Below, in pieces: positions 34,189 through 42,530 of a DNA stretch of 64,000 nt. The notes under the pieces were generated by a model. That model did no database searches and was not told where the DNA came from. It saw nothing but the letters and a program-made list of their open reading frames with translations. Position numbers and translations under genes: made by a program. Origin of the DNA: Elusimicrobiota bacterium (GTDB lineage: Bacteria; Elusimicrobiota; UBA5214; JBBAAG01); the NCBI GenBank assembly GCA_041658405.1, contig JBBAAG010000003.1, positions 27,433 to 91,432 of the forward strand. The letters run 5' to 3'. Each line of letters starts with the position of its first letter. Position 1 is the first letter of the stretch.

Positions 34189-34869
34189 TTAATACATTTG
34201 CCTTATAATCTTAATTTCAATCCTGCGGTTAAGAACACGGTGTTCTTCAGTATCATTTGGATGCAACGGCCTGAACTCACCGTACCCCGCAGCGATAAAC
34301 TTTTCCGGTGCAATACTTTTTGACTTAACAAAATAACTTATGATACTGAACGCCCGTGCTACGGACAGTTCCCAATTCGACTCATACTTACCCCCGCGGA
34401 TCGGAACATTATCCGTATGCCCTTCAACAATAATTTTATTCGGTGCAACCGTCAATACTTCCGCTACTTCATCTAACGCAGGAATAATCCGAGGATCAAT
34501 ATTTGCGCTGCCGATACCAAACAATACCGGTGCTTTCAGGGTTAACACAATCTGTTGCTCACCAATTTCAACATTCGCGATTTTATTTAGGTCTCCCGAT
34601 GCGAGGTTGGACTTAAGATTATCCACCACACTTTCCTCCCGAGCTTTCTCCAATACCTTCTGTACTTTCGCGATACTAACCTTCTTCCCGGTAAACCGCC
34701 CTTCAAGGCCGGACAATAACTGCTGTTGTTTTGCAGCGTCCACGCGTGTCAACGCAAACATAACAAGAAAAAACAGCATTAGGTTGGTCATAAGGTCACA
34801 AAAAGTTATCAACCATATCTGACCAAACCCATGCTCCGCTAATGTTACGAACTTACGTTTTGCCCGCAT
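34189..34869 (-). CDS. MotB-like stator protein with OmpA domain (paralogue 1)
   Basis: 226 aa. The N-terminus IWLITFCDLMTNLMLFFLVMFALT carries the conserved channel Asp at position 25 in the DLMT motif, followed by a periplasmic linker with a helical stretch. The C-terminal OmpA/MotB domain has VEGHTDNVPIRGGKYESNWELSVARA and AAGYGEFRPLHPND..LNRRIEIKIIRQ. It should pair with MotA to make an ion-driven stator anchored to peptidoglycan. Placed directly after motA, as in flagellar stator operons. TFCDLM rather than TFADLM at the channel mouth. Confidence 0.9.
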   Translation of the reverse strand: MRAKRKFVTLAEHGFGQIWLITFCDLMTNLMLFFLVMFALTRVDAAKQQQLLSGLEGRFTGKKVSIAKVQKVLEKAREESVVDNLKSNLASGDLNKIANVEIGEQQIVLTLKAPVLFGIGSANIDPRIIPALDEVAEVLTVAPNKIIVEGHTDNVPIRGGKYESNWELSVARAFSIISYFVKSKSIAPEKFIAAGYGEFRPLHPNDTEEHRVLNRRIEIKIIRQMY

Positions 34870-34883
34870 CTATTATTAACCCG

Positions 34884-35669
34884 TTACTTCCTTTTCTTAT
34901 TTTTGGGTAACATTTTTTCTCTTACCTGATGAGATAGAAACGTCTCAAGTTTCTTACTTACAACCAACGGCACCTCACCGGCTTGTATAGAAATAATCCC
35001 TTCAATCATCACTTCCTTAAGCAACACTTCTTTCTCACTGTATACATTAAGCTTTGCCGCAAGCGGTAAGAACAAAAAGTTTGTGCCAAACACGCCGTAG
35101 AACGTTGCGGTCACAGCTACCGCCATTGACGTCCCCATAGCCTCAGCGTCCTGCAAATTTTTTAATACCTGCATAACACCCAGAAGTGTTCCAAGTAATC
35201 CGAATATCGGCGAGTACGTACCCATCGTACGGAAAACACCGGTTATCTGCTGATGCCGTTGCCGTGTAAACACAATCTCTTTCTCCAAATTTTCGCGGAC
35301 AAGATCCGGCTCGTATCCATCCACCAGCATCTGCACTGCGTATGACAAAAATTTATCCTTAATATTCGGTAACTCCTTCGCGAGTGACGGTATACCATTA
35401 CGTTTAGCAACCTCCGCGAGGTTCACCACTGTATGTATTGCCAGGTCAGGCGCCTGTTGTTTCGGAGGGAATAACGACATCTTAGACGCAACCAGTGCGC
35501 GGATAATCATATCAACGGGATACGATACCAGTGTCGCACCGACTATTCCGCCAAACACGATAATTGCAGCTTCCATATTAAAAATAAGATGCGCAACTTT
35601 CCCGTGAAGCATAACGTAATACACTGATCCTAGGCCACACACTAACCCTACGATTGTAGAAATATCCAT
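34884..35669 (-). CDS. MotA-like stator channel protein
   Basis: 261 aa with four TM segments: 2-20, 31-50, about 150-170 and 180-200. GLVCGLGSVYYVMLHGKVAHLI and FGGIVGATLVSYPVDMI open it; MLVDGYEPDLVRENLEKEIVFTRQRHQ is the cytoplasmic loop with the charged residues that in MotA contact FliG; MGTYSPIFGLLGTLLGVMQVL and VFGTNFLFLPLAAKL form the channel helices with the conserved Pro. GGGAAGGG precedes the ATG. Partner of the two MotB-like proteins and of the FliF-FliG fusion just upstream. Confidence 0.92.
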   Translation of the reverse strand: MDISTIVGLVCGLGSVYYVMLHGKVAHLIFNMEAAIIVFGGIVGATLVSYPVDMIIRALVASKMSLFPPKQQAPDLAIHTVVNLAEVAKRNGIPSLAKELPNIKDKFLSYAVQMLVDGYEPDLVRENLEKEIVFTRQRHQQITGVFRTMGTYSPIFGLLGTLLGVMQVLKNLQDAEAMGTSMAVAVTATFYGVFGTNFLFLPLAAKLNVYSEKEVLLKEVMIEGIISIQAGEVPLVVSKKLETFLSHQVREKMLPKNKKRK

Positions 35670-35696
35670 ACCTATATTATCCCTTCCCTGTTATTG

Positions 35697-37127
35697 TTAC
35701 GCTTTCTTGATAACACCATCTTGTTCCAACTTCTTTATAATTTGCAGGATCCTGCGTTTTTCTTCCGCTAACCTTCCCTTGGGCAACTGAGCACCCATTT
35801 CAATTTCCTGTTTTAACCGTTCCGCTGCGGCTGGCGGTAATGCAGCAATAACTTTATCCGCAACACCCGCCGGTGCGGTTTTCAGAACCAACGCAAAGAT
35901 TGACGGGTTAACTGAGCGGTATATTGCAAGCATCGACTCCTGTGTGTATTTTGATAAAGACTCAAGCGTTACAACCTGTGCCTGTACTTTCGCAGCAAGG
36001 CCTGGGTTTTGAGAATTAACCGCACTAATAATTTTTTCACGTGCATCGTCGTCCACGTAGTTAACCATACTAACAATCTTTTGTTCCCCTCCAACCATAC
36101 CATCCATAAGATTCCGTAAATGTTCCTCACTTTTTTTTATTGTGTCAATATCCCATAGGTTTACCTTTGATAATAACCCCACAACTTTAGACTGCACATC
36201 ATCAGGGAAAGACGCCAAGTATTCCGGTATTAAATCTGGTTGTATATAATTAGCTACTAACGCAACATTTTCCGCCGGTGCGTCTTTCAATACATAAACC
36301 AAGCTTGCAATATTGTTTGAATTAACAAACCTAAACGGCTTATACGACCCGTCACCCTCGCCGCTTTTAGCCTCACCACCCATACCACTACTCACTCCAG
36401 CTGATGCGGTTAACATCGCAAGCCCGGCATTACCAACTGCAGAGGCAGCGCTACCCTCACCACTCGTACTACCGCTTTTTGATACAGACTCCAACGCCCG
36501 TGCAACCTCCGTAAACCCTCCTTTGAAAGGCAGAAGAAAAAATATTGTTACTACAAAGAAGAACAGTACTCCCAACGCGATCCCTGCAGTGCCAAACACA
36601 AACGGCGGGAAGAACATACTATTCCACGAAAAATTACCTTTTTTAAACTGAATTTTCCTTATTGACAACTGATCCCCGCGCACAGCGTCAATCCCGAGTA
36701 TCCCGGTTGCTACTTGTTTAACAAGCTCCTCAACTTCCTTATCGGTTGACTGGTCAAGTATAATAGTAGCGGTCATCTTTTTAATCAACGCCTTTTGTTC
36801 ACCTAATGTTATTGGTGTAAGAAGTTCAGCAATCTTTTTCTCAGCAGCAGATTCCTTAACAGGAACGCCGGGTAGAAGCATCTCCTGTTTCTTTTGCGCA
36901 GCAGGCTGCTGTTGTTTTTGTTCGGAGTATAGCTCAACGTTGATCATAACAACCATCTGGTCAGTCCCGGTAATCTCCTGCAGAATTTTCTTTAACCTAT
37001 TCTCGAGGTTAGTTTCAATACTAATCTTAGTTTCTACTCCGATATCCGCGGAGAATAACGGTAGCGCTGTCAAAAAGCATACCATTACCGCGGAGAACAA
37101 CATTAACCGTTTTGCAATCATATCCAC
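35697..37127 (-). CDS. FliF-like/FliG fusion protein: membrane ring segment joined to motor switch
   Basis: 476 aa from GTG 37127 (GGGGAG 7 bases upstream; ATG 37121 is an alternative). Residues 6-26 are a signal peptide or TM. Residues about 31-165 resemble the FliF C-terminal periplasmic module: LENRLKKILQEITGTDQMVVMINVEL, then TATIILD..., VKQVATGILGIDAVRGDQLSIRKIQF. Residues 171-201 are a TM helix. A Gly/Ser/Ala linker (204-262) leads to FliG middle (264-345: PFRFVNSNNIASLVYVLKDA) and FliG C-terminal (346-476) domains, ending LAEEKRRILQIIKKLEQDGVI. Lys416 aligns with a torque-helix charge, but several other torque-helix charges differ. No FliG N-domain is visible, consistent with covalent tethering replacing the FliF-FliG contact. 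First gene of the motor operon. Confidence 0.85.
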   Translation of the reverse strand: MDMIAKRLMLFSAVMVCFLTALPLFSADIGVETKISIETNLENRLKKILQEITGTDQMVVMINVELYSEQKQQQPAAQKKQEMLLPGVPVKESAAEKKIAELLTPITLGEQKALIKKMTATIILDQSTDKEVEELVKQVATGILGIDAVRGDQLSIRKIQFKKGNFSWNSMFFPPFVFGTAGIALGVLFFFVVTIFFLLPFKGGFTEVARALESVSKSGSTSGEGSAASAVGNAGLAMLTASAGVSSGMGGEAKSGEGDGSYKPFRFVNSNNIASLVYVLKDAPAENVALVANYIQPDLIPEYLASFPDDVQSKVVGLLSKVNLWDIDTIKKSEEHLRNLMDGMVGGEQKIVSMVNYVDDDAREKIISAVNSQNPGLAAKVQAQVVTLESLSKYTQESMLAIYRSVNPSIFALVLKTAPAGVADKVIAALPPAAAERLKQEIEMGAQLPKGRLAEEKRRILQIIKKLEQDGVIKKA

Positions 37128-37194
37128 AGAAATACTCCCCTTTTTTTAGTCGTTGACCATTACTTATATTTTTATATAAAACTTAATTATATAA

Positions 37195-37223
37195 TATATA
37201 AACTAACAAAAAACCTGTGTAAA
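37195..37223 (-). promoter_or_regulatory. Possible promoter of the motor operon
   Basis: TTTACA (37218-37223) and TATATA (37195-37200) on the minus strand with a 17-bp spacer. The -35 box lies within the 3' part of the terminator hairpin of the upstream operon. The region down to the GTG is extremely AT-rich. Confidence 0.4.
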
Positions 37224-37239
37224 CAATATCACACAGGTT
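37205..37239 (-). terminator. Intrinsic terminator between FecR gene and motor operon
   Basis: Perfect 9-bp inverted repeat AACCTGTGT / ACACAGGTT (37212-37220 and 37231-37239) followed on the minus strand by TTTTTTGTT. Separates the FecR/CARDB/barrel group from the fliFG-motA-motB group. Confidence 0.85.
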
Positions 37240-37282
37240 TTCTAAAAACAATTAATCATTAATCCGCTGACCGCTACTTTTA

Positions 37283-38821
37283 TTACCGTTCGAACCTCAA
37301 CTTAATTTCTTTTTTCGTGCCATCTTCAGTTTCAAATTCCAGGATTAACGTTTTATTCCGTTCTCCAACATTAGTTCCCGCTAACTTAGGATTAAACGAA
37401 ATAATCAACCCATCCGCTGCAATATCCTTCCCGGAAACTGAAATACTTATCTTTGCAGATATTGTACTACGTAAATTTAGCTTACCTTTACCTTCTTTTA
37501 CCGCAACTTTCTTCGCTCCCCACGACTTCCCGCCATCCGCTGAGAATTGTGCGTTTGCAGCATCAAGGTTTAAATCAAGCTCACCGGTAAACTGTTTATC
37601 AACTTCACCTTTATCATTCATTACACTGATATCCAAAACCACAGATTCTCCTACTTCAACCGACGTTTTATCCGCAGCTATTTTAACGCTGTTCTTAATT
37701 TTCTTTTCTTCCTTAAACGCTTCCCACTGCTGCTTATCACCTTCTTGTGTAGGCACCGGCGGTTCCGGAGGTTTCGCTCCGCCAATCGTGGTTTGTTCAT
37801 TAGCTTTAACATCAACCGAACCATAATCATTTGCAGCTTGCACAATACCTTCAAACACGGTAACAGTTGTCACGCATTCATTTCCACCTCCAGCCGGTAT
37901 TGTAGGCGGCACGGATGACGGTGTTTCAGGTGGCGGTGGTTGTGGTAGTTGTGGTGCTTCAGGCTGTGTTGAGCCAACTTGTCTTTGCTTTTTCCCTAGT
38001 TCAGATTGAACTACTTGTAGTTTCTTTCTCGTATCCGCAATCGCTTTTATATAGCCGGCAAGTTGGCTTTTTTGACTCGACGACAAAACTTGCCCTTCCG
38101 CAAGCTGAGTTTCGACTTTCAGTTGTAAAGCACTGACCAGCATTGCATGCTTTGTAAGTTTTTCAGCGTATACCGTAAGTGTATTCGCATCTTGTGATAG
38201 TGTTCTCAACTCTTTCATAATTATGCCGGATTCTTCCGAAATTGTTCTCAACGTTTCCGGAATTTTATCAATTTCTACTGTTTCTCCCAGCGCTGCCAAC
38301 TGTTTCTTCCATTCTTCTTTTTTAGCTTCTATATCACTATCTTTTGACTTCTCATTGCCCCACTGAACTGTAGCACCAAAATTTGTCCCGCGGACCGCTA
38401 TGGTAGCAACCGGTGTACGCATTTTAAAGTTAGTCCCTTTACGGAAGGCGTTCACCATGACCGTCCCTTTTCTCAACCTCACCAGGTTACCCTGCCCACG
38501 GACAACTTCATCTGTTTCTATCTTAAACTCGCTATCCCCACCGATCTTTACATCGCTACCACTGACAAAAGTTATCACTGAACGTGCAAGCCTATCAGTC
38601 TTAATTTCATCGCCTTCGTATAAAAACATCCCAGCACGCATAGGAACTGGACGTTTGGTTTTTGCAGGGGTAACAGAAACTTTCCCTACAACCTGCGTAG
38701 CAATCGCTGCGATATTGCCTTTACTCACGGCAGCATATAAATACGAAGGCACTGAGATCAACGTTACCAAGCATACTGCAATAATGATTCCCGCAAGTTT
38801 TTTCATATTTTCATTACTCAT
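37283..38821 (-). CDS. Exported FecR-domain protein with helical and Ig-like regions
   Basis: Up to 512 aa; ATG 38806 (MKKLAGIIIAVCLV) is an equally likely start. Signal peptide, then a FecR domain (about residues 40-155) with GKVSVTPAKTKRPVPMRAGMF, EGDEIKTDRLARSVITF, LRKGTVMVNAF and MRTPVATIAVRGTNFGA. A predicted helical, Glu/Lys-rich stretch follows (about 160-285), then a Pro-rich linker (PEAPQLPQPPPPETP) and an Ig-like C-terminal part (about 385-512, SVEVGESVVLDISVMND). No FecI-type sigma gene is adjacent, so this is probably a structural, peptidoglycan- or polysaccharide-associated FecR protein. It overlaps the preceding gene by 8 bp. Confidence 0.82.
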   Translation of the reverse strand: MSNENMKKLAGIIIAVCLVTLISVPSYLYAAVSKGNIAAIATQVVGKVSVTPAKTKRPVPMRAGMFLYEGDEIKTDRLARSVITFVSGSDVKIGGDSEFKIETDEVVRGQGNLVRLRKGTVMVNAFRKGTNFKMRTPVATIAVRGTNFGATVQWGNEKSKDSDIEAKKEEWKKQLAALGETVEIDKIPETLRTISEESGIIMKELRTLSQDANTLTVYAEKLTKHAMLVSALQLKVETQLAEGQVLSSSQKSQLAGYIKAIADTRKKLQVVQSELGKKQRQVGSTQPEAPQLPQPPPPETPSSVPPTIPAGGGNECVTTVTVFEGIVQAANDYGSVDVKANEQTTIGGAKPPEPPVPTQEGDKQQWEAFKEEKKIKNSVKIAADKTSVEVGESVVLDISVMNDKGEVDKQFTGELDLNLDAANAQFSADGGKSWGAKKVAVKEGKGKLNLRSTISAKISISVSGKDIAADGLIISFNPKLAGTNVGERNKTLILEFETEDGTKKEIKLRFER

Positions 38822-40295
38822 TCATTACTCTCGTATTCACAAGTTTAATCTTATCAGCCTTAAACTTCTGAATAAGTTCCTGCAATACCTGTTCTGATTC
38901 AGCTTCAATCTTTACTAACTTATACCCGCTTAGCCCACCAAGTATCGATGGTGATAACTTCCTGCGGAGCGTATTCCATATATCGTCCCAACTCATACGC
39001 TTGGGGTCAAGTGTAAAATCTACGTTGGTATGTACAATCTTACTTGCGTCAATAATGACTGCTAACGTATTTGACGCATTATAATCATTATGTGCCGCTG
39101 ATAAACTATATTCCCCAACAGGAATATTTTCAATCTTATACTGCCCGCCTGAACCGGTAACAATCATACCGTTAACCGGCCCATTGTAGGTAACCCGCGC
39201 ATCGGTGATCCCTTGTCCTTGCGATGTTTTATCCGTAACACGGCCAAGGATTTTCCCGAATACTATTGAAGTTTCTATGACAAACATTTTTGATAACGTA
39301 TTATTTTTGGGATTATCATCCATAAGGTTAACCGTAGCCTGTGCCTGAATATTCCCTTCCTGCTGAACACCGCAATCGAAAAGAACACTTTTTGTCTCCC
39401 CAATATTTATCATCCCCACCCTCTGGCTGGGAATAATTTGTATACCATTTATATAGAGGTCTATCTGTACATCAGATTCAGCCTGGCCACCCTGATTTTT
39501 TATCTCAACAGATATTTTTGAAGAATCTTTTGTCGGGCCTTTCTCAAGGATGAGATTCATCACGGCAAGGTCACGCCCGGATGTGTCTTTAACCGTAAAA
39601 TTGAATGGTATAGACGTATTAGCAACAATATTACCTGCATTATCCATTCCTTCAACTTTCCACCAATAAATAGTGCCGGTAGCCAATCTTTGCATCTGAT
39701 CCGTGGGATTCAACGGATAAGTTATCATAGTATCATAACATTCACTCTGCCAGATATAACGGTAAAAACTGTTATCATCATCAACGGTAACACGGTATTT
39801 TGTAGCTCCGGACCCTACCCAGCGGAACATTATAGGCTGTTCCACAATTTCCTTAGCGTTATTTGGCGGATACGAAAGTATTATTACTGGAGAATACACG
39901 CTGAAAGAAGTCTGGGAGAAAACTACCGGAATATTATTAACTACCGCTTCCGCTTTTACGGTATAATTCCCTGGAGAAGTATAAAACCGTAATGGAATAT
40001 TAATGAGCCTTGCCCCCACTAAACCCGGCCGTCCGATTGCAGAATTACCTTCCTGGCTGAACACCTGCATTCCTGTTGGGTCGTACACATAAAACTTAAA
40101 AAATATTCTAGGAACATCAGTATTATTAAAACACTCAACGTTGAATGACACCTTTTCATTCGATGAAAAAGTCGTTCTGGTATTATTAGCGCTGTCCAGA
40201 ACCTCAAGTTTATTGATAGTAACATCCGCATAACCGGTTAACGGTAGAGTCACTAACAACATTGATAACGTAAATAGCAGACTTTTCTTCAGCAT
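38814..40295 (-). CDS. Exported CARDB / carboxypeptidase-regulatory-like domain protein
   Basis: 493 aa with signal peptide (MLKKSLLFTLSMLLVTLPLTGYA). N-terminal Ig-like module (VTINKLEVLDSANNTRTTF..), then a fibronectin-like segment (IILSYPPNNAKEIVEQPIMFRWVG..), a CARDB module (DLAVMNLILEKGPTKDSSKISVEIKNQGG) and a carboxypeptidase-regulatory-like domain (ILGRVTDKTSQGQGITDARVTY..GGQYKIENIPVGEYSLSA). The C-terminus is a short helical charged tail. An adhesin-like or scaffold role outside the inner membrane is likely. Has its own promoter; FecR gene follows with overlap. Confidence 0.78.
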   Translation of the reverse strand: MLKKSLLFTLSMLLVTLPLTGYADVTINKLEVLDSANNTRTTFSSNEKVSFNVECFNNTDVPRIFFKFYVYDPTGMQVFSQEGNSAIGRPGLVGARLINIPLRFYTSPGNYTVKAEAVVNNIPVVFSQTSFSVYSPVIILSYPPNNAKEIVEQPIMFRWVGSGATKYRVTVDDDNSFYRYIWQSECYDTMITYPLNPTDQMQRLATGTIYWWKVEGMDNAGNIVANTSIPFNFTVKDTSGRDLAVMNLILEKGPTKDSSKISVEIKNQGGQAESDVQIDLYINGIQIIPSQRVGMINIGETKSVLFDCGVQQEGNIQAQATVNLMDDNPKNNTLSKMFVIETSIVFGKILGRVTDKTSQGQGITDARVTYNGPVNGMIVTGSGGQYKIENIPVGEYSLSAAHNDYNASNTLAVIIDASKIVHTNVDFTLDPKRMSWDDIWNTLRRKLSPSILGGLSGYKLVKIEAESEQVLQELIQKFKADKIKLVNTRVMNE

Positions 40296-40343
40296 AATTT
40301 CTACACTTTAATGTTAATCTTTAAACTAATACTTATTGGTATA

Positions 40344-40372
40344 TTAATACCTTTAATACACCCGTTTGTCAA
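40344..40372 (-). promoter_or_regulatory. Promoter of the CARDB/FecR pair
   Basis: TTGACA (40367-40372) and TATTAA (40344-40349) on the minus strand with a 17-bp spacer in the 104-bp gap between the barrel gene and the CARDB gene. Confidence 0.55.
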
Positions 40373-40399
40373 CTGTATCTTTTTTCACATTAGACTACA

Positions 40400-42301
40400 C
40401 TAGAAACTCAACCCGACTTTTGTATTGATAACACTATCTGTCTTATTATTATTTGAATTCAATACATCAATATCCTGTGTACCCCCGCCGCCAAGTACTA
40501 CATATAAACTCGGTGTGAAGAAATATGTGAGTTCACTGTTCACATTCACATTATTCCGGTTCATAGGAACCATAACACTATTATCCTCGCGGGTCATGTA
40601 GTTACCTGAAACCGAAAGAACCAGTTTTTCAGGAATAACTTTAAGTTTCATGGTCAAACTTTCAGAATTAGTATTATACCTAGTATTATTCGCGCGGGAA
40701 GTGAGGCTGTTGACCGCACCTAAACTCAAAGTAAAAGTATCACCGATTGACCCGTTGATACTCAACGAATTAATCAGCGTATCAGTATTCACAGCTTTCA
40801 TTGTAAGATCCTGAAATCCAACACTCTGAAGGCTATACACAAAATTCCAGCCAAATATGTTATACAACAAACTCGCAGACATAGTTCTATTAGCGTTTTC
40901 CACCGACTTCGGTGTTTGCCGGTCAGTAATATCATTCCCTGAATACGACAACGCCAAGCTTGGCCAGTTTTGTAATCTCAACATCAAAGTCGGGGTAACA
41001 ATCTGTTGTGTAGTTTGACTTCTCCCAGGTTCATTTTTCCAGTTATCCATATACTGCGTAAACGCCACAGCCAGTGATGCTATGGAACTAATATTAAACC
41101 TGGTATTAAGCTCCGCAGTCTGCCGGTCCTTTATAACTAACGGGCTGGCTAACGACACAAAATTCGGCCAGGTTTGTTGAAGGCTTCCCGTTAACGCAAA
41201 CCAGTTGAGGTCCATCCCAAGTTCCGCTTTTATAGCAGGATCAATCACCTGTTCCACATCAGCATTATCCACATCGTCGACATACCCGCTGAAGGCAGCT
41301 TCTACATTAAAACTTACCGGATTTGGCGTCCAGGAATAAATCATACTTGCCACCTGATTATTAACTGGTGTACGTTCCGGGGTAATCACAGTATTTTTTT
41401 GGTCAAACGCGTAGACGTATGACAATCCCAGAGACATATTACTCATTAGGTTAGCTTTACTCTGTACTGCAGTAAAGTACCGCCCAAGAACATTTTTGTC
41501 CTTATCTTCGGGTACTGCGTTAACCGCAACAATCGCATTATCAAAAATCCCGATTGTTGACGTTACGTGTAACCCGCGCGCGCCATAACTGCGTAACGAT
41601 AATAACGATAGGTCCGGCATTACATCCCCAACAGAAACATTTGCAACTGAAGAATAATAATTAAAAATTACATTGTATAAATCCAGTGGATTAGCTTTTG
41701 TATGGTTTGTATAAAGATTAAACGCAACGCTTTGATTGTAAACATTTCCAAGAACATTCAAGCCTATATTCCCGATAGAATTATCCCAATTATTAGAAGA
41801 ACTATTACGATATGAAATAACGGTATTCCCGGCAAACTGCACCTTTTGCTGCATCTTCGGCATACTAGCCAACGGCGTTACCATAAACGCAGCAAAATCA
41901 GAATACGCAATACGTTGATCCTTAAAACTTATCCCAACCTTATAAAAATACTTGCCATCATATGATGTTGGGATTTTATAATTAACATTAATAAACATAC
42001 TATCCCCGGGCTTGATCTCAACATCATTTTTTACGGTAAGCGTTTTCTGTAAGTACTTCTGTTCGATGTTATAGATCTCAATCTCCGCTGATGCTTCATT
42101 CGCAAACCACGACTGATTCCCGCGGTTAACCACCACTAACTGAGCATTAATATTTTCACCCGCAGGAACAGGATCAGGGGTAATGATTGCAACCTGTATC
42201 TCCGCAATTTCAGCTCCGTAAACCGGTATAAAACAATAAACCGCAGAAACTATTGCAAGGATTAATATTCTAAGAAACTTCTGTGCATGTATCTGAAGCA
42301 T
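40400..42301 (-). CDS. Large outer-membrane beta-barrel protein with N-terminal CARDB-like module
   Basis: 633 aa from ATG 42301, which starts a signal peptide (MLQIHAQKFLRILILAIVSAV..VYGAE). Residues about 30-135 form an Ig/CARDB-like module (VAIITPDPVPAGENINAQLVVVNRGNQSW). The remainder is alternating amphipathic strands with repeated short turns (VFNLYTNHT, SLNFSLGAV type) and ends INTKVGLSF with a terminal Phe, as outer-membrane barrels do. No TonB box or plug domain is visible. Together with the CARDB and FecR proteins it makes a three-gene envelope set next to the motor operon. Confidence 0.75.
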   Translation of the reverse strand: MLQIHAQKFLRILILAIVSAVYCFIPVYGAEIAEIQVAIITPDPVPAGENINAQLVVVNRGNQSWFANEASAEIEIYNIEQKYLQKTLTVKNDVEIKPGDSMFINVNYKIPTSYDGKYFYKVGISFKDQRIAYSDFAAFMVTPLASMPKMQQKVQFAGNTVISYRNSSSNNWDNSIGNIGLNVLGNVYNQSVAFNLYTNHTKANPLDLYNVIFNYYSSVANVSVGDVMPDLSLLSLRSYGARGLHVTSTIGIFDNAIVAVNAVPEDKDKNVLGRYFTAVQSKANLMSNMSLGLSYVYAFDQKNTVITPERTPVNNQVASMIYSWTPNPVSFNVEAAFSGYVDDVDNADVEQVIDPAIKAELGMDLNWFALTGSLQQTWPNFVSLASPLVIKDRQTAELNTRFNISSIASLAVAFTQYMDNWKNEPGRSQTTQQIVTPTLMLRLQNWPSLALSYSGNDITDRQTPKSVENANRTMSASLLYNIFGWNFVYSLQSVGFQDLTMKAVNTDTLINSLSINGSIGDTFTLSLGAVNSLTSRANNTRYNTNSESLTMKLKVIPEKLVLSVSGNYMTREDNSVMVPMNRNNVNVNSELTYFFTPSLYVVLGGGGTQDIDVLNSNNNKTDSVINTKVGLSF

Positions 42302-42364
42302 TAAATTTTTTCTGCTTTCATAACAAAACAAAATATCAGAGTTCATCGTTTGTATTTAACCATA

Positions 42365-42437
42365 TGGCGGGAAACGGAATTGAACCGCCGACGCGCAGAT
42401 TTTCAGTCTGCCGCTCTACCAACTGAGCTATCCCGCC
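42365..42437 (-). tRNA. tRNA-Phe (GAA)
   Basis: 73 nt cloverleaf: acceptor GGCGGGA/TCCCGCC, D arm GCTC..GAGC, anticodon stem GCAGA/TCTGC with loop CTGAAAA, T arm GGCGG TTCAATT CCGTT. The CCA end is not encoded. Confidence 0.97.
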
Positions 42438-42457
42438 ATACATAATCTCGTTGAAAG

Positions 42458-42487
42458 ATATTACAATTTTTGTTTTTATTTAGTCAA
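42458..42487 (-). promoter_or_regulatory. Promoter of tRNA-Phe
   Basis: TTGACT (42482-42487) and TAATAT (42458-42463) on the minus strand with an 18-bp spacer, 20 bp before the tRNA. Confidence 0.75.
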
Positions 42488-42530
42488 CACGTTTCTTTTC
42501 TAAAACCGTAGATTAAAGTATCCCTGGCCA

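Noticed and set aside
32611..37127. Motor operon as an ordinary flagellar stator/switch operon
   Set aside because: No fliM, fliN, hook, rod, filament or export genes are present in the window, and FliF and FliG parts are fused with a shortened FliF.
37283..38821. FecR protein as a classical FecI/FecR iron signalling pair
   Set aside because: No sigma factor or TonB receptor with a signalling domain is adjacent, and the protein has a signal peptide and Ig-like regions.
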